From NCBI GenBank assembly GCA_000751595.1, contig CCMH01000014.1:1-64000 (forward strand): a DNA stretch of 64,000 nucleotides. The letters run 5' to 3'. The notes beneath the pieces were generated by a model. That model saw nothing but the letters and a program-made list of their open reading frames with translations, was not told where the DNA came from and searched no databases. Source of the stretch: Weeksella massiliensis. GTDB taxonomy: Bacteria; Bacteroidota; Bacteroidia; Flavobacteriales; Weeksellaceae. Each line of letters starts with the position of its first letter. Within the stretch, counting starts at the first letter, position 1. Both the position numbers and the translations under genes were made by a program. Positions 36,422-43,243 of the stretch are shown here, one piece after another.

Positions 36422-36450
36422 AAAAAAGCACTGATATTCAGTGCTTTTTT
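36422..36450. terminator. Terminator between convergent genes
   Basis: A near-perfect inverted repeat (AAAAAAGCACTGA / TCAGTGCTTTTTT) with A and T runs on each side lies between the OmpA-like gene and the minus-strand aminopeptidase gene. Confidence 0.9.
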
Positions 36451-36478
36451 AGTTGTTTTATAGTGTGTTGAACAAAAT

Positions 36479-37783
36479 TTAGGCATTCATCAAACTTTCA
36501 ATTTCATCAATTTCGATTGGAATGTTTTGCATCAAATTAAAAGGTTTTCCTTCTTTCTGAACTACATAATTATCTTCTAATCGAATCCCGAAACCTTCAG
36601 AAGGTAGGTAAAATCCTGGCTCGATTGTGAAAACCATTCCTTCTACAAAATCATCGGTTAAGATTCCGTAATCGTGCGTATCCAAGCCCATGTGATGAGA
36701 TGTTCCGTGCATCATAAATTTTTTATATGCAGGCCATTCCGGATCTTGATTTTGTACATCTGCTTTGTCTATTAAACCTAATTGCAATAATTCTGCTGTG
36801 TACACTTCACCCATATCTTTGTGGAACGCATACCAGTTTGTACCGCTTACCAATCGATCTTCCGCTTCTTTTTTACAACGCAAAACGGACTCGTATACTT
36901 CACGTTGTCGGGCAGAGAATTTTCCATTTACCGGGATTGTTCTACTCATATCCGAAGAATAATTCGCATACTCGGCTGCAACGTCCATCAATATCAAATC
37001 GCCGTCTTTACATTGTTGATTATTTTGGATATAATGCAAAACATTCGCATTATTACCAGACGCAATAATTGGGGTGTAGGCGAATCCTTTTGAACGATTT
37101 TTTAGAAATTCATACACAAATTCGGCTTCTATTTCATATTCCCAAACACCAGGTTTAGTAAAACTCAATACTTTTCGAAAGCCTTTTTCGGTAATATTAC
37201 ACGCTTTCTGAATCTGTTCTATTTCGATAGGATCTTTCACAGAACGCAAACGTTGCAGAATCGGATTCGAACGTAAATAAGTATGAGCAGGATAAGTTTT
37301 TTGCAATTCTTTGTTGAAACGTGCTTCACGTGTTTCCACTTCCATCGGTGTTTCTACCCGATAATGTTCGTTTTGGTTGAGGTAAACATTTTCGGTTTCT
37401 ACCATTAGTGTGCGCAAAACAGCCGGTAAATCTTGTAACCAATAAACGGTTTCTATTCCCGAAACAGCCGTTGCTTGTTGCTTGCTCAATTTTTCCCCTT
37501 CCCAAACGGCAATATGTTCATTGGTTTCTCGAACAAATAGAATTTCTTTATGTTTTGGATTTTTAGCATCCGGAAAAAGGATCAAAACCGTTTCTTCCTG
37601 ATCGATTCCCGAAAGATATAAGATGTCTCTGTTTTGTGCAAAAGGCATTGTGCTGTCTGCAGAAATAGGGTAGATGTCGTTTGAGTTGAAAATTGCTAAA
37701 CTATTTGGCTGCATTTTTTCGCCGAAATTTTTACGGTTTTTTATGTACAATGCAGGATTTATTGGGTCGTACTTTGTTGTCAT
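36479..37783 (-). CDS. Aminopeptidase P family protein (M24, Xaa-Pro)
   Basis: 434 residues with the M24B metallopeptidase fold. LMDVAAEYANYSSDMSRT supplies two metal aspartates, HGTSHHMGLDTHD the metal histidine, and TIEPGFYL plus GIRLEDNYVV the two metal glutamates. The N-terminal 170 residues form the aminopeptidase P N-terminal domain with RDILYLSGI. It removes an N-terminal residue before proline. No signal peptide, so cytoplasmic. Confidence 0.95.
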   Translation of the reverse strand: MTTKYDPINPALYIKNRKNFGEKMQPNSLAIFNSNDIYPISADSTMPFAQNRDILYLSGIDQEETVLILFPDAKNPKHKEILFVRETNEHIAVWEGEKLSKQQATAVSGIETVYWLQDLPAVLRTLMVETENVYLNQNEHYRVETPMEVETREARFNKELQKTYPAHTYLRSNPILQRLRSVKDPIEIEQIQKACNITEKGFRKVLSFTKPGVWEYEIEAEFVYEFLKNRSKGFAYTPIIASGNNANVLHYIQNNQQCKDGDLILMDVAAEYANYSSDMSRTIPVNGKFSARQREVYESVLRCKKEAEDRLVSGTNWYAFHKDMGEVYTAELLQLGLIDKADVQNQDPEWPAYKKFMMHGTSHHMGLDTHDYGILTDDFVEGMVFTIEPGFYLPSEGFGIRLEDNYVVQKEGKPFNLMQNIPIEIDEIESLMNA

Positions 37784-37807
37784 TTTTTTCTAAATATTAT
37801 ATTTTGT

Positions 37808-37828
37808 AGGATAGAATTTTTCTGTCCT
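37808..37828 (-). promoter_or_regulatory. 5' hairpin at the start of the aminopeptidase mRNA
   Basis: On the minus strand the transcript would begin near 37827 with AGGACAGA, a short A-rich loop and TCTATCCT, a stem with one G-U pair. A hairpin at the very 5' end often stabilises mRNA. The function is inferred. Confidence 0.3.
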
Positions 37829-37833
37829 AACTA

Positions 37834-37841
37834 CAAATGTA
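37834..37841 (-). promoter_or_regulatory. -7 box TACATTTG for the aminopeptidase gene
   Basis: A TAnnTTTG match on the minus strand, about 50 bases before the ATG at 37783. Confidence 0.45.
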
Positions 37842-37860
37842 CGAACCCGACAGAACAAAA

Positions 37861-37894
37861 AAAAGAAGTCTTTGTAGAAACAAAGACTTCTTTT
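37861..37894. terminator. Strong inverted repeat with U-tract on the minus strand
   Basis: AAAAGAAGTCTTTG / CAAAGACTTCTTTT around a 6-base loop. On the minus strand it is followed by eight T's, a typical intrinsic terminator; on the plus strand by only four. There is no recognised gene for it to terminate, so it may be end-to-end insulation of the two promoters or the 3' end of an unknown small RNA. Confidence 0.55.
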
Positions 37895-38089
37895 AACCAA
37901 CCTAAACCTATGAAAAAGCATTCGCTTTTTTCTAGAACAAATATGGGATAAAAATTTAATTAAAACAAATCATCCTAGAAAAATAATTTAAAAGAAAGTA
38001 AAAACATTGAATTTTATTCATCTTTTAATATGAAGGTTATGAAGGAAGTTTTGGTAGGAAATAAAAAATGAATAAATTTGCCTATTGGG

Positions 38090-38120
38090 TTGAAAATATA
38101 GAAAAAAGCACTTATATTTG
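38090..38120 (+). promoter_or_regulatory. Promoter of the rpsF-rpsR-rplI operon
   Basis: A TTG at 38090-38092 and TATATTTG at 38113-38120, with a 20-base spacer, form the best -33/-7 pair in the window (consensus TTG-N17-23-TAnnTTTG). Transcription should begin near 38127, giving a leader of about 35 bases. Confidence 0.75.
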
Positions 38121-38161
38121 CAGGCTCAAAATAATAGTATAAATTTTAAAACGAAATTAAA

Positions 38162-38506
38162 ATGACACATTACGAAACTGTTTTCATTTTAACTCCCGTT
38201 CTATCTGATTCGCAGGTGGAGGAAGCAGTTAAAAAGTTTCACGACTACATCACAGCCAATGAGGCGGAGATCGTGGCAACCGAAAATTGGGGTTTGAAAA
38301 AATTAGCATACCCTATCCAAAACAAACGCAATGGTTTTTACCATTTAGTCGAGTTCAAAACAGACAATGCTGATTTGGTATCGCAGTTAGAATTAGGGTT
38401 CAAACGTGATGAACGTGTAATTCGTTATTTATCTGTAAAATTAGATAAACACGGAGTAGAATGGGCAGAAAAACGCAGAACTAAATTAAAAACCGCTAAC
38501 AAGTAA
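38162..38506 (+). CDS. rpsF: Small ribosomal subunit protein bS6
   Basis: 114 residues starting MTHYETVFILTP, with the typical bS6 beta-alpha-beta core (ENWGLKKLAYPIQNKRNGFYHLVEF) and the RYLSVKLDKHG C-terminus. It binds bS18 in the platform of the 30S subunit. It is the first gene of the S6-S18-L9 operon, which is the usual arrangement here without an ssb or priB gene. Confidence 0.98.
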   Translation: MTHYETVFILTPVLSDSQVEEAVKKFHDYITANEAEIVATENWGLKKLAYPIQNKRNGFYHLVEFKTDNADLVSQLELGFKRDERVIRYLSVKLDKHGVEWAEKRRTKLKTANK

Positions 38507-38521
38507 AAAAATTTTTGAACT

Positions 38522-38824
38522 ATGGCAATTGATGAATTAGCAAAAAAAGCAGCAGGTGGTAACGAATCAGAAATTCGTTATTTATCGCCTTTAGATATCG
38601 AAACACAATCAACTAAAAAATACTGTCGTTTCAGAAAATTCGGTATTAAATATGTTGATTATAAAGACGCAGATTTCTTAATCCAATTCGTAAACGAGCA
38701 AGGTAAAATTTTACCACGTCGTTACACAGGAACTTCGTTAAAATACCAACGTAAAGTTTCTAGAGCTATTAAGAGAGCACGTCACTTAGCTTTATTACCA
38801 TTTATTGGAGACCAATTAAAATAA
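38522..38824 (+). CDS. rpsR: Small ribosomal subunit protein bS18
   Basis: 100 residues; [19 protein letters not shown] and [21 protein letters not shown] are the conserved bS18 signature. [18 protein letters not shown] near the N-terminus retains only one of the cysteines of the zinc-binding form. Lies 15 bases after rpsF. Confidence 0.98.
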   Translation: MAIDELAKKAAGGNESEIRYLSPLDIETQSTKKYCRFRKFGIKYVDYKDADFLIQFVNEQGKILPRRYTGTSLKYQRKVSRAIKRARHLALLPFIGDQLK

Positions 38825-38847
38825 ATAAAACCTAAAAAAGATAGATC

Positions 38848-39498
38848 ATGAACGTAATTTTAAAACAAGATGTAGAAGGTTTAGGTTTTGAATTTGAAGT
38901 AGTTTCAGTAAAACCTGGATATGCACGTAACTTTTTAATTCCACGTGGTTTAGCAACAGTTGCTACTCCGAAAAACGTAGAAGAATTAAACAAAGTATTA
39001 GAAACTCGTAAAGCAGAAGAAGATAAATTAGTTGCAGCTGCAAAAGAAAAAGTAGCTAAACTAGACAACTTAGAAGTGAAAATCGAAGCGAAAGTTGGTT
39101 CTGGAGATAAATTATTCGGATCTGTAAACAACGGAGATTTAGCAGAAGCTCTTCAAGCTCAGGGAGTAGATATCGAGAAGAAAAACATCCGTATCCCAGG
39201 AAACACAATTAAGCGTTTAGGGAAATCGGTTGCGAAAATCCGTTTCCACCGTGAGGTAGAAGTTGATTTTGAATTTGATGTTGTTCCAGATGCAGCGTCA
39301 ATCAAAGCAGCTGAAGATGCAGCGAAAACTAGAGCAGAAATGGCTCGTTTAGATGCACAAAAAGCTACAAGAGCTAAAGAATCTAACGAAGTTTCTTTCA
39401 ATTTCGATAACCCTTTACGTCCAAAAGTAAAAGAGGAGAAAAAAGAAGAAGTTGAAGTGGTTGAAACTCCAACTGAAGAAACTCCAACAGAAGAATAA
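38848..39498 (+). CDS. rplI: Large ribosomal subunit protein bL9 with an extended C-terminal tail
   Basis: 216 residues against about 148 usual. Residues 1-150 are normal: the N-terminal 23S-binding domain with NVILKQDVEGLGFEFEVVSVKPGYARNFLIP, the long connecting helix and the C-terminal domain. The additional 65 residues begin after 'EVDFEFDVVPD' with an Ala-rich helix, then 'VSFNFDNPLRPKVKEEKKEE' and a Glu/Thr/Pro tail ending TPTEETPTEE. Such tails occur in Bacteroidota bL9 and would project from the ribosome surface. No frameshift is needed to explain it. Confidence 0.96.
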   Translation: MNVILKQDVEGLGFEFEVVSVKPGYARNFLIPRGLATVATPKNVEELNKVLETRKAEEDKLVAAAKEKVAKLDNLEVKIEAKVGSGDKLFGSVNNGDLAEALQAQGVDIEKKNIRIPGNTIKRLGKSVAKIRFHREVEVDFEFDVVPDAASIKAAEDAAKTRAEMARLDAQKATRAKESNEVSFNFDNPLRPKVKEEKKEEVEVVETPTEETPTEE

Positions 39499-39519
39499 AC
39501 CAAAGTTTATATACCTTCT

Positions 39520-39553
39520 AAAGTCCGATCAATGTATTGATCGGACTTTTTTT
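39520..39553 (+). terminator. Intrinsic terminator of the rpsF operon
   Basis: A 14-base arm inverted repeat (AAAGTCCGATCAAT / ATTGATCGGACTTT) followed by TTTTTTTAT, 22 bases after the rplI stop. Confidence 0.92.
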
Positions 39554-39817
39554 ATGGCTGTATGATCTTATTAATATGATGAAGCTTCAACTCAAATTAT
39601 TGATAGAATAAAGTAAAAGGAAATAATGTTTTAGAAGTTATAGAATTATTTTTTTTTGATTGGTAGAAGTTTTTGATAAGGATTCATCAAGTCGATTTAT
39701 CATCCTATAAACAAGTAGAAAATTGAAACGCTCTAAATTTCATCCTACCGAAAATAAAAAGAGCGATAAAAAAAATCCTACCGAAAAAGTATTCAATAGA
39801 TGCTATTTTTTGATGTT

Positions 39818-40930
39818 CTAAGGAATAATCGTGGTGAAGAGATACGTAGCAAAAAGCGTAAGCAAAACGACACCTTGCTGAACGTTTGTGCGACCAGAAT
39901 TAAGTGATAAATAAACGGTGAATAAAGAAACCGTGAGCAAGAGAATCGATTTATTGTCGATCCCTAAAGTAACGGTCATTCCGGTAAAATAACACACGAT
40001 GGCAACGGCAGGAATTGTAAGTCCGATCGAAGCCAAAGCAGAACCAAGGGCTAGATTGAGGCTTGTTTGTAAACGGTCTTTTCGTGCAGCTTTGAAAGCA
40101 GCAACTCCCTCGGGCAGTAGAATTACTGTGGCAATGATAATTCCGACCAAAGATTTTGGTGCGCCCATATCAATCACAAAACTTTCTATGGTAGGTGATA
40201 ATTTTTTCGACAATAAAACAACAGCGATTAAGGCTAGTAAAAGAAGAATGAGGCTACTTATTGTGGTTACTAGATTAGGGGGAGCGGCATGTAACTCAGA
40301 CATAGTATGATCGTCATCTTCCGGTAGGAAATAATGTCGATGGCGAACAGTTTGTACAGAAATAAAACCTCCATATAGGATAAGCGAAATAATCGCGACG
40401 AAGATTAATTGACTGTCCGAATAAACTCCGCCCGGTTCAGCCGTTGTGAAGTTTGGTAGAACAAGGGTAAGAATAGAAATTGCAACCAAGGTAATAAGTG
40501 CGGCCGAAACTCCTTGTTTGATAAAGTTCTGTTCTCGGTATCGAAAACCACCTGCAAGCAGACAAACCCCAATAATTCCGGTAAGAATAATCATGATAGC
40601 GGCAAAAACCGTATCGCGCGCAAGGACAGAAGGTTGATCATTGCCTTCGGAAATCATCAGCGAAACAATCAACGATACTTCGATAATGGTGATTGCCAAG
40701 GCTAAAATTATCGTACCAAAAGGTTCTCCTACTTTATGCGCAACAACTTCTGCATGGTGAACAGCTGTCAGAACAGAAAGAATTAGAAAAATACCTAAGA
40801 GTACATTTTGCAGAACCGTCCCCAAAAATCCAAGATTGATGAATAAAAGAAGACAGGCAATGATAGGTATGAGAAGCGTCCAAAGTGGAAGATCGATTTT
40901 GAATCGTTTGGCTAAAAATAGGTTCGACAT
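39818..40930 (-). CDS. Calcium/proton antiporter (CaCA superfamily, ChaA-like)
   Basis: 370 residues with ten to eleven hydrophobic segments in two repeats. The first repeat has GEPFGTIILALAITIIEVSLIVSLM and the second LLPEGVAAFKAARKDRLQTSLNLALGSALASIGLTIPAVA, the paired alpha-repeat motifs of the cation-proton exchangers with the key glutamates. It should export Ca2+ (or Na+/K+) in exchange for protons. It is alone between intergenic regions with two TCCTACC copies just downstream (39743 and 39777). Confidence 0.9.
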   Translation of the reverse strand: MSNLFLAKRFKIDLPLWTLLIPIIACLLLFINLGFLGTVLQNVLLGIFLILSVLTAVHHAEVVAHKVGEPFGTIILALAITIIEVSLIVSLMISEGNDQPSVLARDTVFAAIMIILTGIIGVCLLAGGFRYREQNFIKQGVSAALITLVAISILTLVLPNFTTAEPGGVYSDSQLIFVAIISLILYGGFISVQTVRHRHYFLPEDDDHTMSELHAAPPNLVTTISSLILLLLALIAVVLLSKKLSPTIESFVIDMGAPKSLVGIIIATVILLPEGVAAFKAARKDRLQTSLNLALGSALASIGLTIPAVAIVCYFTGMTVTLGIDNKSILLLTVSLFTVYLSLNSGRTNVQQGVVLLTLFATYLFTTIIP

Positions 40931-41037
40931 AGGCGTTTTTGTAAAATATGTTTTTTTTGAGGGCTAAAAATACAAAAAATAAATTTTTCTTATAATGTTT
41001 ACTAATCATTATCATAAAAAGTTTTGGTAGAAAGTGG

Positions 41038-41045
41038 TATTTTTG
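41038..41045 (+). promoter_or_regulatory. -7 box TATTTTTG for the DUF3817 gene
   Basis: A TAnnTTTG match 20 bases before the ATG at 41065. It supports that ATG over the upstream TTG at 41053. Confidence 0.45.
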
Positions 41046-41064
41046 ACAAACTTTGAAGTTCGAT

Positions 41065-41382
41065 ATGGAAATATTAAATCAGCCCGAGAAACTAAAAAAA
41101 TGGTTCAAGGTTACGTGCGTTTGGGAAGCGATTAGTTGTGCCGTTTTATTTTTAATTGCAATGCCGTTAAAATATCAATACGGAATCATTTGGCCAATGC
41201 CTTTTGCCGGTATTTTTCACGGTTTTTGGTTTTCGGTTTATGTAATTTTGGCTTTCATTGTACGAAAGATTTATAAATGGGACGATGAAAATTTTATTTT
41301 CTACTTATTATTTGCCTTTATTCCGTTCGCAACATTTTTGGTTCACAAAGATTTGGTCGAAAAAGACTCTGAAGAACAATAG
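41065..41382 (+). CDS. DUF3817 family small membrane protein
   Basis: 105 residues from the ATG at 41065. Three hydrophobic segments (about 13-32, 40-62 and 70-90) and WFKVTCVWEAISC / FAGIFHGFWFSVYV match DUF3817, an uncharacterised integral membrane domain found widely in bacteria, sometimes fused to transporters. The FHG and WKW-type aromatic residues are the conserved ones. No function is known. A short charged tail ends in VEKDSEEQ. Confidence 0.85.
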   Translation: MEILNQPEKLKKWFKVTCVWEAISCAVLFLIAMPLKYQYGIIWPMPFAGIFHGFWFSVYVILAFIVRKIYKWDDENFIFYLLFAFIPFATFLVHKDLVEKDSEEQ

Positions 41383-41488
41383 TTTTAAGGATTTTATAAC
41401 ATTTTTTAGCAATCTTTATCAATTTATGGCTTAATCTCTGCAAGAGTTTATTTTGAAAAGTAATTTATAAATTGAAAAAAACAAACGT

Positions 41489-42199
41489 ATGAAAAATGTA
41501 GTAAAAGGTTTAATGCTCGTAATGCTTGCTGTTGTATTCTTTGCTTTTAAACCCTTCAAAGCAGATGATCCAAAAGTTGTTATAATAGATGTTGTAAATA
41601 ACTTAGATACCGAAAAAGACGTTTCGGTGGTGGATAAGTTCATGAAACAAATAGAAGAACTCGACAAAAATAATGTGAAAGTTCTTATGTGGAAAGAATT
41701 GACTCAAGACAAAACCAAAGATCCTGCAGCCATTCTATCACAAGTTAATCCTGATTATGTATTAACAGTTAGTTTTAGTAATGCTTCTGCAGACAAAGAA
41801 AATGTAACGGCAGTTGTATCAAAAACCAACTTACAAAAAGATCAATCGATTCTTTTGGCAACGGATATTGCAAAAAGTTTAGAGTCTGAGAATGTAGAAA
41901 ACAAAGGAGTTTTCGAAACCGATTCGAAATATCCACAAGATAATAATGTGCCTGCTGTGTTTCTTAGTGTAGAAGTGAAAAACGAACCAGCCGTTGACGA
42001 CGAGTTAGCTACTAAATTGGTAAACGTTATCGAAACCGTAAATGTACAAGATTTAGAAGTTCCAGAACCTACAGAAGAAGAACAAGATACTGTAGCTGAG
42101 CCTGAAGCAGGCGTTGAGGTAACTCAAAAAGCACTAGAAATAAAAAATGATATTCAGCAAAAACAAGCAAACTTTAAACAACAAGCTAGCGGAATATAA
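41489..42199 (+). CDS. Secreted amidase_3-like protein lacking the zinc ligands
   Basis: 236 residues with an N-terminal signal or anchor (VKGLMLVMLAVVFFAF). Residues 28-185 follow the N-acetylmuramoyl-L-alanine amidase (Amidase_3) pattern: VVIIDVVNNLDTEKDVSVV in place of 'vviDaGHGGkD', a helix, VLMWKELTQD for 'vxLTRxxD', PDYVLTVSFSNAS in place of 'aDlfvSIHaNa', and VPAVFLSVEVKNEPAVDDELATKL in place of 'vPavLvEgGFlsN'. The zinc-binding GH, Glu and SIH residues are all replaced, so it is probably not an amidase. The Glu/Pro-rich tail (about 190-210) and a helical end follow. It lies alone upstream of a strong terminator. Confidence 0.72.
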   Translation: MKNVVKGLMLVMLAVVFFAFKPFKADDPKVVIIDVVNNLDTEKDVSVVDKFMKQIEELDKNNVKVLMWKELTQDKTKDPAAILSQVNPDYVLTVSFSNASADKENVTAVVSKTNLQKDQSILLATDIAKSLESENVENKGVFETDSKYPQDNNVPAVFLSVEVKNEPAVDDELATKLVNVIETVNVQDLEVPEPTEEEQDTVAEPEAGVEVTQKALEIKNDIQQKQANFKQQASGI

Positions 42200-42232
42200 T
42201 TTTAGTTGAATTAGAATAGTTTTAGTTTACAG

Positions 42233-42272
42233 GCAAATGGATTGAGGTTTTCTCAATCCATTTGCTTTTTTT
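42233..42272 (+). terminator. Terminator of the amidase-like gene
   Basis: GCAAATGGATTGAG / CTCAATCCATTTGC, 14-base arms around a 4-base loop, followed by a T run. It lies 33 bases after the stop and is directly adjoined by the next promoter. Confidence 0.92.
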
Positions 42273-42280
42273 TATCTTTG
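42273..42280 (+). promoter_or_regulatory. -7 box TATCTTTG for the WYL regulator
   Basis: A TAnnTTTG match placed immediately after the upstream terminator's T run, giving a leader of about 10 bases to the ATG at 42296. It makes the ATG at 42242 impossible as a start. Confidence 0.55.
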
Positions 42281-42295
42281 TTAGAAATCACTCAA

Positions 42296-43210
42296 ATGGC
42301 AAAACAAGATTACATTGCTCGATATTTCAACATCATCACAAAATTATCTCGTACCCCTTATTGTTCTTACGAAGATTTGTATCAACATCTAGAAAACGAA
42401 TTCGAAATTTATAGTTTGAGAAATGAAGATGCTTTTTTTAGTTTTTCTAAAAGAACTTTGCAGCGAGATATACAAGAAATCAGAACTATTTTGGGGATTG
42501 ATATATTGTACAGCCGAAAAGAAAAAGGTTATTATATAGAACAACACGAATTTGCGAGTGATATATTTTTGCAGACAATCGAGCAGATAAACTCTTTCAA
42601 TGCGCTAAATATGACGCATTCTTTGCAAGAGATTGTACATTTAGAAAAAACGCCGCCGAAGAATACCGATTTTCTTTTGCCGATTATTCAAGCAATTCAG
42701 AAAAAAAGAAACCTGAAATTTTCCTACCGAAAATTTGGTGAAGAAGTGATCACACAACGCGAAGTTTCTCCTTTGGCGATTAAACAAAGCCGAAATCGTT
42801 GGTATTTGATTGCTCAGGAAAAGGATTTACAAAAAGTTTTTGGGTTAGAAAGAATGCATTCTGTTGATATTTCTGATCACAGAATCGATGAGAAAATTGA
42901 GTTTAATTATGAGGAGAAATTCAAACATTGTTTTGGAGTAATTTCTCCAAACACAGAATTACCGAGTCGTGTTGTTTTGCAATTTACCAAACGACAAGCC
43001 GGTTATATAAAGACTTTGCCGTTGCATTCTTCGCAGAGAATTGTGCAAGAAGATGAGGAAACTACCACGATAGAATTGTCGATTTATCTTACTCTAGATT
43101 TCATAACAGAAATTATTTCTTATGGGAAAGAAGTGAAAGTTTTAGAACCTCAGAAACTGATAGAACAAGTAAAAAGTAAACTAAAAGAAACTTTAGATTT
43201 GTATCAATAA
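42296..43210 (+). CDS. WYL-domain transcriptional regulator (YafY-like)
   Basis: 304 residues from the ATG at 42296. The N-terminus is a winged helix: YCSYEDLYQHLENEF, then SKRTLQRDIQEIR, the DNA-recognition helix of DeoR/YafY-type regulators. The WYL domain (about 125-220) shows NRWYLIAQEKD and VFGLERMHSV, the conserved WYL and RIxxI-type ligand-binding residues; the C-terminal WCX extension follows. It should sense a nucleotide or other negatively charged ligand and control DNA-repair, defence or metabolic genes; the target is not evident from context. Confidence 0.9.
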   Translation: MAKQDYIARYFNIITKLSRTPYCSYEDLYQHLENEFEIYSLRNEDAFFSFSKRTLQRDIQEIRTILGIDILYSRKEKGYYIEQHEFASDIFLQTIEQINSFNALNMTHSLQEIVHLEKTPPKNTDFLLPIIQAIQKKRNLKFSYRKFGEEVITQREVSPLAIKQSRNRWYLIAQEKDLQKVFGLERMHSVDISDHRIDEKIEFNYEEKFKHCFGVISPNTELPSRVVLQFTKRQAGYIKTLPLHSSQRIVQEDEETTTIELSIYLTLDFITEIISYGKEVKVLEPQKLIEQVKSKLKETLDLYQ

Positions 43211-43243
43211 TTTTCTCGTTCTTTTGGTAGGTTGATATAAAAA

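Larger units (their letters stand above)
37784..38089. other. AT-rich intergenic region with two hairpins and a tiny reading frame
   Basis: No convincing gene. It holds the aminopeptidase promoter and a 5'-end hairpin (37808-37828), a strong inverted repeat (37861-37894), a second small hairpin near 37914-37931, and one copy of the TCCTACC motif (38052-38058, as GGTAGGA). A 13-codon frame starts at the ATG at 37911 and ends in TAA at 37952. It has no support beyond being open. The rpsF promoter follows. Confidence 0.5.

Noticed and set aside
39159-39503. 114-codon minus-strand frame inside rplI
   Set aside because: It is antisense to the low-complexity acidic tail of bL9, which is why it stays open.
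39554-39817. Possible small gene before the Ca2+/H+ antiporter
   Set aside because: No coding frame of useful length; the region has two TCCTACC copies and AT-rich sequence only.
42242-42295. Upstream ATG for the WYL regulator
   Set aside because: It lies inside the terminator hairpin and upstream of the promoter box, so the shorter protein is favoured.
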